Shown here: positions 16,771-25,090 of the stretch, piece by piece
Layout: each line of letters opens with the position of its first letter
How positions within the stretch are numbered: the stretch's first letter is position 1
Assembly (NCBI RefSeq): GCF_010685995.1
Contig: NZ_JAAGWK010000002.1
Location: 62,001 to 126,000, forward strand
Reading direction: 5' to 3'
DNA length: 64,000 nucleotides
From: Goekera deserti
Lineage (GTDB): Bacteria; Actinomycetota; Actinomycetes; Mycobacteriales; Geodermatophilaceae
Translations under genes and position numbers: made by a program
The notes under the pieces: generated by a model
What the model was told of the DNA's origin: nothing
The model's input: the letters and a program-made list of their open reading frames with translations, nothing else
Databases searched by the model: none

Positions 16771-18143
16771 GCCCCTGGCTCTGGCTCTGCGGTGGCCGTG
16801 ACCTGGACCGGGCCGAGCACGTGCAGCGCGTCGGCCACCCGCCCGGCGTCGCCGACGACCACGCCGGTCAACCGGGCCGGCGCGAACCAGCGCCTCGCGG
16901 CCTGGGTGACCTCCTCGACGGTGACCGCGCCGAGGGCCCGCTGGTGCTCCGCGAGCCAGCCGGGCTGCAGGCCCGCGCCCAGCAGAGCCGACAGGGTGCT
17001 GGCCAGGCCGGCGTGCGTGGCCGTCGCCAGCGCGGTGGTGCCCAGCACGTAGCGGCGGGCGGCGTCCAGTTCGGCCTCGGTGACCGTGGTGAGCGCCATC
17101 CGGCCCAGCTCGTAGGTGGTCTCCAGCAGCGCCGGCCCGGTGACCTCGGTGGCGACGTCGGCCTCCACGAGGAAGGACGCACCGCCGGCCAGGTGGTCGA
17201 TCGCGCTGCGCGGGCTGTAGCTGTAGCCCTTGCGCTCCCGGATGTTCTCGACCAGCCGGGAGGAGAAGTAGCCGCCGAAGACCATCGCCGCCAGCCGGAC
17301 GGCGGGCAGCTCCGGGTCGGTGCGCGCGGGCGCCGGCCCGCCGAGCCGGATGTTCGACTGCACGGCGCCCGGGCGGTCCACCAGCTCCAGCGGGCCGGGT
17401 ACGGGCTGCGGCACGGCCAGGACGGGGACGTCGGTGCCGGTCGCCGTCCAGCCGCCGAGCGCGGCACCCACCGCGTCGAGGGCGGCAGCGGGGTCGAGGT
17501 CGCCGACGAGCACGAGCGTGCTGCCGGCCGGGAGGACGCGCTCGCGGTGCAGCTTGCGCAACGCGGCCGAGCTCACCGACCCGACCAGCTCGGTGCGTGG
17601 CAGCTGCTGGCCGTAGGGGTGCAGCCCGTAGCGGCGGGAGGCCAGGGCGCTGCGGGCGATCACGCCGGGCTGCGAGCGGGCGATGGCGATGCGCTCGGCG
17701 ACCCGGGCCCGCTCGCCCTCGACCGGACCGGCCGGGTAGGTCGCCGCGGTGAGCAGCTCGGCGAGCACGCCGAGCACCGGGGCGAGCCCGCTGGGCAGCA
17801 GCGTGGTGGAGAAGGTGAGCCGGTCGGGGTCGACCGAGACGCCCAGCTCGGCACCCTGCGCCTGCAGCAGCTGGGCGATCTCGACCTGGTCGTGCCGGGC
17901 CGTGCCCAGCAGCACCGCGCCGGCCAGCACCGCGGAGCGGGCCACGTGCGCCGCGGCCGCGCGGGCGGACGCCGCGGCGAAGGGCACCCGCAGCCGCAGC
18001 TCGACCAGCGGCACCCCCGGCCGCGGGACGACGACCAGGCGCAGGCCCGAGGGCAGCGTGGTGTCGTGCGCCTCGGGCACCGGCTGCGGGCGCGGCTCCC
18101 CCAGTGCGGGGACGAGGGTCGTGTCCAGCACCGGCACGCTCAT
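16767..18143 (-). CDS. M16-family peptidase, non-catalytic partner subunit
   Basis: The protein has 458 residues with M16 fold. It lacks the HxxEH zinc motif but keeps the Arg/Tyr substrate-binding motif near its C-terminal half (NIRERKGYSYSPRS). This is typical of the partner subunit in heterodimeric M16 peptidases. Its ATG overlaps the stop of the catalytic gene upstream by four bases (ATGA), and its own stop overlaps the nudC start. Tight coupling implies a 1:1 complex with the catalytic subunit. Confidence 0.9.
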   Translation of the reverse strand: MSVPVLDTTLVPALGEPRPQPVPEAHDTTLPSGLRLVVVPRPGVPLVELRLRVPFAAASARAAAAHVARSAVLAGAVLLGTARHDQVEIAQLLQAQGAELGVSVDPDRLTFSTTLLPSGLAPVLGVLAELLTAATYPAGPVEGERARVAERIAIARSQPGVIARSALASRRYGLHPYGQQLPRTELVGSVSSAALRKLHRERVLPAGSTLVLVGDLDPAAALDAVGAALGGWTATGTDVPVLAVPQPVPGPLELVDRPGAVQSNIRLGGPAPARTDPELPAVRLAAMVFGGYFSSRLVENIRERKGYSYSPRSAIDHLAGGASFLVEADVATEVTGPALLETTYELGRMALTTVTEAELDAARRYVLGTTALATATHAGLASTLSALLGAGLQPGWLAEHQRALGAVTVEEVTQAARRWFAPARLTGVVVGDAGRVADALHVLGPVQVTATAEPEPGA

Positions 18144-19450
18144 CGACGTCCTCCGATCGTGCGCAGCTCCAGCACGGCGGCCGTGCCGGGGTCCAGGCCG
18201 CGGGCGGCCTGCTGCACCTGCTCCGGGGTGACGGCGGCCAGCCGGGCGGCCAGCTCCCCGGCCAGCTCGGCCCGGCCGTGCACCAGCTCCGCGGCGGCGA
18301 AGGCCAGCGTGCGGCCCAGCACCGAGTCGGCCTGGCGCAGCAGCTGGGCGCTGGTGCGGGCCTGCACCCGCACCAGTTCCTCGGCGCCGACGCCGTCGGT
18401 GGCGACCCGGGCGACCTCCTCGAACACCGCGTCGAGCACCCGGTCGGCCGGCACCTCGGCGGGGTGGTGCACCTGGGTGACCAGCATGGTGGCGTCGCGC
18501 ACGTCGAACGGGTCACCGAACAGGCCGAGGTAGCTGCTCTGGGCCACCGCGACCCGGTCGCCGTGCACCAGGCGCAGCTCCAGCCGGGAGGCGTCGCCCT
18601 CGCTGAGCAGCTCGGCCAGCAGCACGGTGCCCAGGTAGGTGTCGAAGTCGCCCACCGGGTCGGGCACCCGCCAGCCGACGGCCACGGCCGGGGTCGGGAT
18701 CAGCGGGTCCTCGACCACCCCGCGGCGCACGCTGGTCGGCGAGGGCTCCCCGGTGTGCGGGGTGGGCGGCGCCGGCCGGGCGGGCACGACGTCGAACCAA
18801 CGGCGCACCAGGCGCTCGGTCTCGGCGGTGTCCAGGTCGCCGCCGAGGCACAGCACCGCGTTGGACGGCGCGTAGTAGCGGGAGAAGAAGTCCTCCGCGT
18901 CCTCGACGGTGGAGGACTCCAGGTCTACGAAGGAGCCGTAGCCGTCGTGGGTGTTGGCGAAGCTCTCGAAGGCGACCGGCGGCAGCTGCAGCCAGGGGAA
19001 GGCGCCGTAGGGCCGGTTCAGCACGTTGACCCGGATCTCCTCCTTCACCACGTCGATCTGGTTGCGGAGGTTCTCCTCGGTGATCGCCGGGGCGGCCATC
19101 CGGTCGGCCTCGAGGAACAGCGCGCGCTCCAGCGCCTCGGACGGCAGTGCCTGGAAGTAGTTGGTGTAGTCCAGGTGGGTGGAGCCGTTGAACATCCCGC
19201 CGGCGGCCTGCACCAGCCGGGCGTGCTCCATCTTCGGCACGTTGGCCGAGCCCTGGAACATCATGTGCTCGAAGAGGTGCGCGAACCCGGTGCGCCCCTC
19301 CGGTTCCGAGCGCATGCCCACGTCGTAGAACACGCTCACCGCGACCACCGGGACGCTCCGGTCGGGCGCCAGGACCACCCGCAGGCCGTTGTCGAGGGTG
19401 AACCGCTCGACGGGGTGGCGCAGGGTCAGGTCGGCACCGTCTCGCGTCAC
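18140..19450 (-). CDS. M16-family zinc peptidase, catalytic subunit
   Basis: The protein has 436 residues. The inverted zinc motif HLFEH lies at residues 58-62, and the third ligand Glu is in VVKEEIR about 76 residues later, as the M16B family requires. It probably degrades short peptides, possibly processed signal or export peptides. The GTG at 19450 is preceded by TAGTGT at a 7-base distance, indicating a leaderless message. It leads an operon: catalytic M16, non-catalytic M16, nudC. Confidence 0.92.
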   Translation of the reverse strand: MTRDGADLTLRHPVERFTLDNGLRVVLAPDRSVPVVAVSVFYDVGMRSEPEGRTGFAHLFEHMMFQGSANVPKMEHARLVQAAGGMFNGSTHLDYTNYFQALPSEALERALFLEADRMAAPAITEENLRNQIDVVKEEIRVNVLNRPYGAFPWLQLPPVAFESFANTHDGYGSFVDLESSTVEDAEDFFSRYYAPSNAVLCLGGDLDTAETERLVRRWFDVVPARPAPPTPHTGEPSPTSVRRGVVEDPLIPTPAVAVGWRVPDPVGDFDTYLGTVLLAELLSEGDASRLELRLVHGDRVAVAQSSYLGLFGDPFDVRDATMLVTQVHHPAEVPADRVLDAVFEEVARVATDGVGAEELVRVQARTSAQLLRQADSVLGRTLAFAAAELVHGRAELAGELAARLAAVTPEQVQQAARGLDPGTAAVLELRTIGGRR

Positions 19451-19457
19451 GTCCAGG

Positions 19458-19463
19458 ACACTA
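19458..19463 (-). promoter_or_regulatory. -10-like box TAGTGT, leaderless start of the M16 operon
   Basis: On the minus strand TAGTGT is followed by 7 bases and then the GTG at 19450. No ribosome-binding site is present. Confidence 0.45.
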
Positions 19464-19474
19464 GCTCTCCCCCG

Positions 19475-20374
19475 TCACACCACCTCGACGGCGTCGACCA
19501 CCCGGTCGATCACGCCGTAGAGCTCCGCGTGGGTGTTGGGGATGGAGATGTAGAGCAGCGCCGGGGCCGGCCGGCCGACGTCGACCAGCAGCAGCGCGGC
19601 CCGCTCGCCGGTGGCGTCGTAGCCCTCGACGTCCCAGCTGAGCTCGAACTCGAACAGCTGCGCGGGGGCGCCGTCGACGGTGAGCGCCTCGTCGCGCAGC
19701 ACCCGGCGGTCGTTGGGCATCGGGTAGTAGTTCAGCCGCACACTGTCGGCGACCTGCGGCATCGTGGCCGCCAGCGACCCCGGGCCGGTCCAGCCGTAGC
19801 CGTCCTGCAGCCCTCCGGAGGTGCACTGCGCGATGAAGCTGGTGCCGTCCGGGGTGAGGTCCTGGGTGGTGAAGAACTGGCCGGCGGTGGTGACCGTCTC
19901 CCGCTGCCGCCCCAGGTCGTACTCGTACCAGCCGTTGCCGAGGAACGGGTAGCTGATCCCGGCGTCGGAGTCGGTGATCCGCACGGTGCCGGGCGGGAAG
20001 GGCGTGCCGGGGGCCGCCTGCGGTGCGACGCTGCCCGGCGCACCGGGCGACGGGCCGGTGCCGCCCGACCCGCTCAGCACCACCGCCAGGACGACGGCCA
20101 GCACCAGCCCGAGCACCGACAGGCCGACCACGACCGGCACCCGCCGCGACCGCGACGCCGGCGGGGCCTGCTCCCAGCCGGGGTGCTGCGGGGGCGTCCA
20201 GGCGTGCTGGTCACCGGCGAGCGCGACGCCGGGGCCGGCCGGGGTGGTGACGTCGGACCAGGCGGCGCCGTCGAACCAGCGCACCAGCCCGGGGGCGCCG
20301 TCCGGGTCGGGGTACCAGCCGGGCGCCGCGCTCGTGGTCGGCTGCCCGCCCGACACGGCTCCGGGTCCGCTCAT
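19475..20374 (-). CDS. DUF2510-domain single-pass membrane protein
   Basis: The protein has 299 residues. The N-terminus carries the short DUF2510 motif (APGWYPDPDG, then RWFDGAAWSD). A transmembrane helix follows around residues 80-102 (VVVGLSVLGLVLAVVLAVVL). The remaining 190 residues are extracytoplasmic with no recognised family; they have one Cys (IAQCTSGG). The ATG is fixed by TAGGCT 7 bases upstream. It lies between the Ser/Thr kinase and the M16 operon, all on the same strand. Function is unknown. Confidence 0.8.
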   Translation of the reverse strand: MSGPGAVSGGQPTTSAAPGWYPDPDGAPGLVRWFDGAAWSDVTTPAGPGVALAGDQHAWTPPQHPGWEQAPPASRSRRVPVVVGLSVLGLVLAVVLAVVLSGSGGTGPSPGAPGSVAPQAAPGTPFPPGTVRITDSDAGISYPFLGNGWYEYDLGRQRETVTTAGQFFTTQDLTPDGTSFIAQCTSGGLQDGYGWTGPGSLAATMPQVADSVRLNYYPMPNDRRVLRDEALTVDGAPAQLFEFELSWDVEGYDATGERAALLLVDVGRPAPALLYISIPNTHAELYGVIDRVVDAVEVV

Positions 20375-20381
20375 GCCGCGC

Positions 20382-20387
20382 AGCCTA
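20382..20387 (-). promoter_or_regulatory. -10-like box TAGGCT, leaderless start of the DUF2510 gene
   Basis: On the minus strand TAGGCT is followed by 7 bases and then the ATG at 20374. Confidence 0.45.
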
Positions 20388-20455
20388 GGCCGTGCCGGCG
20401 GCCGGTCACAGCACCCGCGGTGTGTCCCGGCACGCTCCCGGGGCCGGCCCGGCGG

Positions 20456-22129
20456 TCAGCTGCCGTCGGCGTGCGAGCTGAACCAGGACGCCAGGTCGGC
20501 GACGCCGTCGACGCCGCCACCGCGGAGCTCGGCCCGGCCGATGACGCCCAGCCCGGGCACCGTCCAGGCCAGCACGCTGTCGCCGTCGGGCTCGGTGACG
20601 GTGCAGGAGACCCGGCCGACGACGGTGTCGTCGTAGGCGGTCAGCTGGAACCAGCCGCGCCCGTCGTCGGGGTCGGTGCAGCCGTAGGCGCTGGTGTCGT
20701 CGTCCAGCTGGGGCAGGTCCAGCCGGCTGACGCCGGCGGCGAAGACGTCCGTGGCGGCGTCCTCGGAGTCGTAGAGCGTGTACGTCGCGCCGGTCGGCCC
20801 GCCGTCGGTGGCGCTGCGGCCGCAGCGCAGCCCGGTCAGCGCGTCGTCGCCGCCGGCGACGACGGTGCAGTCGGCCGGGTCCACGTCGTCGGGCAGCCCG
20901 AGCCGCAGCAGCCGCTGCTGCGCCGCGGTGGCCGCCGCGGCGTCGTCGTCCCGGGCGCGCTCGCTGAGCACCAGCAGCACCCCGAGGGTCGCCGCGACCA
21001 GCGCCAGGACGACGGCCACCGCCCACCCCAGCCGGCCGGGGCGCCGGTCCCGGTTCTGCCGCACCGGCTGCAGCGGCGCCGGCGGGGGCACCGCCGGGGA
21101 GCCCGGCCAGCCGCCGGGAGGTGGCGGTGCACCCGGGCCGGGCCGGTCGGGCGTGGGCCGGGGCAGCTGCGCGGTGACCGGGCGGGAGCCGTCCGGGGCG
21201 AGCGGGCCGGCGGTGGTCGGCGCGGTGCGACCGTCCTCCGGGCGGGGCACCTCCACACCGCTGACCGACAGGGCGGCGCGGGCGGCCGCGGCCATCCCGC
21301 CGGCCGACGTCCAGCGCTGCTCCCGGTCCTTGGCCAGCCCGCGCAGCACGACGGCGTCCAGCAGGTCGGGCAGTCCGGCCCGGACCGAGCTCGGGGCCGG
21401 CGGCTCCTCCTGCAGGTGGGCGTACATGTGCTCGGCCGCCCCCACGCCCTGGAACGGACGGCGCCCGGTGAGCAGCTCGAACAGCAGGCAGGCCAGGGAG
21501 TACACGTCGGCCCGGCCGTCCAGCGGCTGCCCGGTGAAGCGTTCCGGGGCCATGTACTCGGTGCTGCCCAGCGCCAGCCCGGTGCCGGTGAGCGCCGGCT
21601 GACCCTCGTCCTCGGTGCTGCGCGCGATGCCGAAGTCGACCAGGTAGACGAAGTCCTCCCCCGGGCGGTTCACGGCCAGGTCCGCGCCGTCGGCCCGGCC
21701 GACGAGCAGCACGTTGGAGGCCTTGACGTCGCGGTGCAGCAGGCCGTCGGCGTGCGCGGCGTCCAGGGCACGGGCCACCTGGCCCACGACGTCGACCGCC
21801 CGCGCGGGGTCCAGCGGGCCGGTGCGCGCCAGCAGCGCGGCCAGGTCCTCGCCCTCGACCAGGCGCATGTCCAGGAACAGCCGGCCGTCGATCTCGCCGT
21901 AGCGGTGGATCGGGATGACGTGCGGCTCGCGCAGCCGGGCCACCACGCGGGCCTCCCGCCGGAACCGCTCCTGGTAGGTGGCGTCGCTGGCCCACTGCGG
22001 GCCGAGCACCTTGAGCGCGACGTCCCGGTCGTGCTCGGTGTCGTGCGCGCGCAGCACCTCGCCCATGCCGCCGCGACCGAGCAGGCCGAGCACCTCGTAG
22101 GGGCCGAAGCGCTGGCCGGGACCCGTCAC
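20456..22129 (-). CDS. Transmembrane Ser/Thr protein kinase with Cys-containing ectodomain
   Basis: The protein has 557 residues. Kinase motifs are complete: Gly loop LGRGGMGEV, catalytic Lys40 (ALKVL), HRDVKASN with Asp134, DFG Asp165, and GSTEYMAPE. A Pro-rich linker leads to one transmembrane helix around 367-389. The roughly 165-residue outer domain has four Cys that could form two disulfides, and no PASTA repeats. The loop reads HRDVKASN where most bacterial kinases have HRDVKPSN. GTG start. It is a PknB-class receptor kinase whose ligand is unknown. Confidence 0.92.
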   Translation of the reverse strand: MTGPGQRFGPYEVLGLLGRGGMGEVLRAHDTEHDRDVALKVLGPQWASDATYQERFRREARVVARLREPHVIPIHRYGEIDGRLFLDMRLVEGEDLAALLARTGPLDPARAVDVVGQVARALDAAHADGLLHRDVKASNVLLVGRADGADLAVNRPGEDFVYLVDFGIARSTEDEGQPALTGTGLALGSTEYMAPERFTGQPLDGRADVYSLACLLFELLTGRRPFQGVGAAEHMYAHLQEEPPAPSSVRAGLPDLLDAVVLRGLAKDREQRWTSAGGMAAAARAALSVSGVEVPRPEDGRTAPTTAGPLAPDGSRPVTAQLPRPTPDRPGPGAPPPPGGWPGSPAVPPPAPLQPVRQNRDRRPGRLGWAVAVVLALVAATLGVLLVLSERARDDDAAAATAAQQRLLRLGLPDDVDPADCTVVAGGDDALTGLRCGRSATDGGPTGATYTLYDSEDAATDVFAAGVSRLDLPQLDDDTSAYGCTDPDDGRGWFQLTAYDDTVVGRVSCTVTEPDGDSVLAWTVPGLGVIGRAELRGGGVDGVADLASWFSSHADGS

Positions 22130-22142
22130 GACCCGATCCCCT

Positions 22143-22166
22143 CTGACTTCTGCCCGAAGAAGTCAG
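22143..22166. terminator. Hairpin between the dipeptidase and kinase genes
   Basis: A perfect 9-bp stem (ctgacttct / agaagtcag) with a 6-base loop lies in the 61-bp gap between the M20 stop and the kinase GTG. It is unusually AT-rich for this window. It could terminate the M20 message or modulate the kinase start. Confidence 0.45.
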
Positions 22167-22190
22167 TGGGTGCGATGGCCGCCATCGGCG

Positions 22191-23609
22191 TCAGCGGGCG
22201 GCGAACGGCACGCGGGCCAGCTCGCGCCACAGGTGCGCGGCGGCCTCGGCGCCGCGGTACAGCATCGGCAGCAGCACCCGCTCGTTCGGGGAGTGGATGC
22301 GGTCGGTCGGCAGCCCGGCGCCCAGGAACAGCAGCGGCGCGCCCAGCACACCGGCCAGGTCGGCCTCCGGGCCGCTGCCGCCCTCGCGGGTGATGAGCAC
22401 CTGGTCGGCGTCGGTGTCGAAGGCCTGCGCGACGGAGCTGAGCAGGGCGGTCATCGCGGGGTGGTCGATGTCGCTGGCGCAGGGCGCGACGCCGCCGGCG
22501 GGCACGTGCACGTCGGCCTCGATCCCGTCCGGGGTGTTGGCCGCGACCCAGGCGCGCACCTGGTCGCCGAGGTCGGCCGGGACCTGGTCGGCGACCAGCC
22601 GGAAGGTGATCTTCGCGTGCGCCTCGGCGGGCACGATCGTCTTGTGGCCGGGCCCGGTGTAGCCGCCCCACATGCCGTTGACCTCGGCGGTCGGCCGGGC
22701 ACCGACCCGCTCCAGGGTGCTGAACCCGGCCTCGCCGGCGGTGGCCCGCGAGGCGGCGGGGCCGGCCAGCCAGGCCGCCTCGTCGAAGGGCACCCGGCCC
22801 ATCAGCTCGCGCTCCCGGTCGCTCAGCGGCCGCACCCGGTCGTAGAAGCCGGGCAGGGTGACCCGACCCTCGGCGTCGTGCAGGCCGGCCAGCAGGGTGG
22901 CCATCGCGTGCAGCGGGTTGGGCACCGCACCGCCGAACGAGCCGGAGTGCAGGTCGACCGCGGGGCCGCGCAGGGTGATCTCGGCGTCGGCCAGCCCGCG
23001 CATCGCGGTGACCACGCTGGGCACGTCGGGGGCGGCCATGCCGGTGTCGCTGACCACGACGACGTCGCAGCGCAGCCGCTCGGCCCGTGCCTGCAGCAGC
23101 GCCGCGAAGTGCGGCGACCCGGACTCCTCCTCGCCCTCGACCAGCAGCTTGACCGTGACGGCGGGGCTGGTCCGGCCGGTGGCGGCGAGGTGGGCGCGGA
23201 TGCCGAGCAGGTGGAAGGCGACGTTGCCCTTGTCGTCGATGGCGCCGCGGGCGTGCAGCTCCGGCCCGTCCGGGCCCTCGACCCGGGTGGGCTCGAACGG
23301 CGGGTGCTCCCACAGCTCCAGCGGGTCGACCGGCTGGACGTCGTGGTGGCCGTAGACCAGCGCGACCGGGGCGCCGGGCTCCTCGGCGGGCCACTCGGCG
23401 TACACGGCCGGCGCGCCGGGGGTCGGCCAGATCTCCACCGTGGGGAAGCCGGTACGCCGCAGCGCGGCGGCGAGCCACTCGGCGCTGGCCGCGACGTCGG
23501 GTGCGTGGGCCGGGTCGGCGGAGATCGAGGGGATGCGCAGCCACGCATCGAGGTCGGCGTGCAGGTCGTCGGTGTGGGCGGTGACGAAGTCGCGCTCGGG
23601 GCTGCTCAC
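22191..23609 (-). CDS. M20-family dipeptidase
   Basis: The protein has 472 residues. The dinuclear zinc motifs of M20 peptidases are visible: YGHHDVQPVD, ARGAIDDKGN, the catalytic EGEEESGSP, and a late His-containing segment (TDRIHSPNER). A dimerisation lid domain lies in the middle. The family cleaves dipeptides or N-acyl amino acids in the cytosol. The GTG at 23609 is preceded by TACCGT at a 7-base distance. The gene is divergent from the epoxide-hydrolase-like gene 84 bp away. Confidence 0.92.
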   Translation of the reverse strand: MSSPERDFVTAHTDDLHADLDAWLRIPSISADPAHAPDVAASAEWLAAALRRTGFPTVEIWPTPGAPAVYAEWPAEEPGAPVALVYGHHDVQPVDPLELWEHPPFEPTRVEGPDGPELHARGAIDDKGNVAFHLLGIRAHLAATGRTSPAVTVKLLVEGEEESGSPHFAALLQARAERLRCDVVVVSDTGMAAPDVPSVVTAMRGLADAEITLRGPAVDLHSGSFGGAVPNPLHAMATLLAGLHDAEGRVTLPGFYDRVRPLSDRERELMGRVPFDEAAWLAGPAASRATAGEAGFSTLERVGARPTAEVNGMWGGYTGPGHKTIVPAEAHAKITFRLVADQVPADLGDQVRAWVAANTPDGIEADVHVPAGGVAPCASDIDHPAMTALLSSVAQAFDTDADQVLITREGGSGPEADLAGVLGAPLLFLGAGLPTDRIHSPNERVLLPMLYRGAEAAAHLWRELARVPFAAR

Positions 23610-23616
23610 CCGTGGC

Positions 23617-23622
23617 ACGGTA
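23617..23622 (-). promoter_or_regulatory. -10-like box TACCGT, leaderless start of the M20 gene
   Basis: On the minus strand TACCGT is followed by 7 bases and then the GTG at 23609. Confidence 0.45.
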
Positions 23623-23693
23623 GTGCGGCGTGCCCGGGCGCGGGGCCCGCGCCCCTCGCGCCCCACCCGACCGGGCGTGGTTGGGTGGCCACC

Positions 23694-24533
23694 ATGCCCC
23701 CGGGGATGCAGCAGGTGGACGTCGGCGACCTGGTCTTCGACGTGCGGACCGACGGACCCGAGGACGGGCGCCCGGTGCTCCTGCTGCACGGGTTCCCGCA
23801 GACGTCGCTGTGCTGGTCGGCGGTCACCCCGCTGCTGGCCGCGGCCGGGCTGCGCACCTACGCCCCCGACCAGCTGGGCTACTCCCCCGGCGCCCGCCCG
23901 GACGACGTGGACGCCTACTCCACCCCGGCCCTGGCCCAGGTCACCGCCGACCTGATGACCGCCCTGGACGTGCCGGTGGCCGACGTGGTCGGGCACGACT
24001 GGGGCGCCAACGTGGGCTGGGCGCTGGCCGGCTGGCACGCCGACCGGGTGCGCACCCTGACCGCGCTGTCGGTGCCGCACCCGACGGCCTACACGCTGGC
24101 CTACCGCGCCGACCCGGAGCAGAAGGAGCGCTCGGCCTACATCAAGCTGTTCTGGCACGAGGGCAAGGCGGAGCAGGTGCTGCTCGAGGACGGCGCCCGC
24201 CGGTTGCGCCGGATGCTGCACGCGCCGGGGGTGCTGGCCGAGGCGGTCGACGTCTACGTCGCCCACCTGTCCGCGCCGGGTGCGCTGACCGCCGCGCTGA
24301 ACTGGTACCGGGCGATGAGCTCCGCCACGCCGGTCGACCCGGTCGGCGTCGGCACGACCTACGTGTGGAGCGACGGGGACGTCGCGATCGGTCGCACCGC
24401 CGCGGAGGCGTGCGCCGACCAGGTCACCGGCGACTACACGTTCGTCGAGCTGCCCGGGGTCACCCACTGGATCCCCGAGCAGGCACCGGAGGAGACCGCC
24501 CGCGCGGTGCTCGACCGGATCGCCCGCGGCTGA
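23694..24533 (+). CDS. Alpha/beta hydrolase of the epoxide hydrolase / haloalkane dehalogenase type
   Basis: The protein has 279 residues. The oxyanion strand motif is LLLHGFPQT. The nucleophile elbow is VVGHDWGANVGW with Asp102 as nucleophile, which points to epoxide-hydrolase or dehalogenase chemistry rather than a serine esterase. The catalytic His is His258 in GVTHWIPEQ. The natural substrate cannot be read from the sequence. The last 44 codons recur as a mutated copy about 330 bp downstream. Confidence 0.9.
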   Translation: MPPGMQQVDVGDLVFDVRTDGPEDGRPVLLLHGFPQTSLCWSAVTPLLAAAGLRTYAPDQLGYSPGARPDDVDAYSTPALAQVTADLMTALDVPVADVVGHDWGANVGWALAGWHADRVRTLTALSVPHPTAYTLAYRADPEQKERSAYIKLFWHEGKAEQVLLEDGARRLRRMLHAPGVLAEAVDVYVAHLSAPGALTAALNWYRAMSSATPVDPVGVGTTYVWSDGDVAIGRTAAEACADQVTGDYTFVELPGVTHWIPEQAPEETARAVLDRIARG

Positions 24534-24549
24534 CCGGGTCGGCCGAGCG

Positions 24550-24711
24550 GTGCACGTGCTGGCCTGCCCGTACGACGGGGACGCCGTCCAGGTCGTCGAC
24601 CTCCGGCGCGCCGGCGGCGGGCACCCATTGGTCACCTGCCCGACCTGCGGGCGCCGGTTCGAGCTCGTCGGCACCCGGCTGGTGGAGCTACCACCCGGCG
24701 AGGAGTGCTGA
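24550..24711 (+). CDS. Small zinc-ribbon-like protein (53 aa)
   Basis: The frame starts GTG at 24550, 16 bases after the hydrolase stop, and ends TGA at 24711. It reads VHVLACPYDGDAVQVVDLRR, then LVTCPTCGRRFELVGTRLVE, with a final GEEC. CPY and CPTCGRRF resemble a rubredoxin-like or zinc-finger knuckle. Codon use fits the neighbours. There is no clear ribosome-binding site, so translation may be coupled to the hydrolase gene. Function unknown. Confidence 0.5.
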   Translation: MHVLACPYDGDAVQVVDLRRAGGGHPLVTCPTCGRRFELVGTRLVELPPGEEC

Positions 24712-24777
24712 CGGCACGGATGACCGACGTGGCCCGCGACCAGGGCGGGCAGGCCGACCTGCACCGGCGGAGGCTGC

Positions 24778-24847
24778 GCTCCTGCGGTGTTGCTCCTGCT
24801 CCTGCGGTGGTGCACGACCGCAGGAGCAGGAGGGCCGCCGCAGGAGC
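24778..24847. repeat. Nested inverted repeat built from gctcctgc units
   Basis: An outer 10-bp stem (gctcctgcgg, 24778-24787, with ccgcaggagc, 24838-24847) encloses an inner perfect 16-bp stem (24793-24808 with 24817-24832) around the 8-base loop ggtgcacg. Both arms reuse the word gctcctgc. It sits exactly between the hydrolase region and the duplicated fragment. Confidence 0.75.
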
Positions 24848-24859
24848 AGTGCGGCCCGG

Positions 24860-24991
24860 GCGGAGGCGTACGCCGACCAGGTCACCGGCGACCACACGGT
24901 CGTCGGGCTGACCGGGGTCACCCACCGGGTCCCCGCGCAGGACCCCGAGGACACCGCGCGCGCGGTGCTCGACCGGATCGCCCGCGGCTGA
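24860..24991 (+). pseudogene. Duplicated 3' fragment of the epoxide-hydrolase-like gene
   Basis: This 132-bp stretch matches 24402-24533 without gaps at about 90 percent identity by eye (about 13 mismatches). It keeps the frame and the stop codon: DQVTGDHTVVGLTGVTHRVP corresponds to DQVTGDYTFVELPGVTHWIP. There is no start or fold-forming part, so it is a gene remnant. Several changes alter conserved aromatic positions (W to R after the catalytic His). Confidence 0.85.
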
Positions 24992-25090
24992 TCCGCCTGC
25001 GTGTCGCAACACACCCGCCGCGCGGCTGGTGTGATCCGCGCCTCCCGCGGTCTACGGTGCGCTCGCACACCCCGCCGAGAGGGAGATCCC

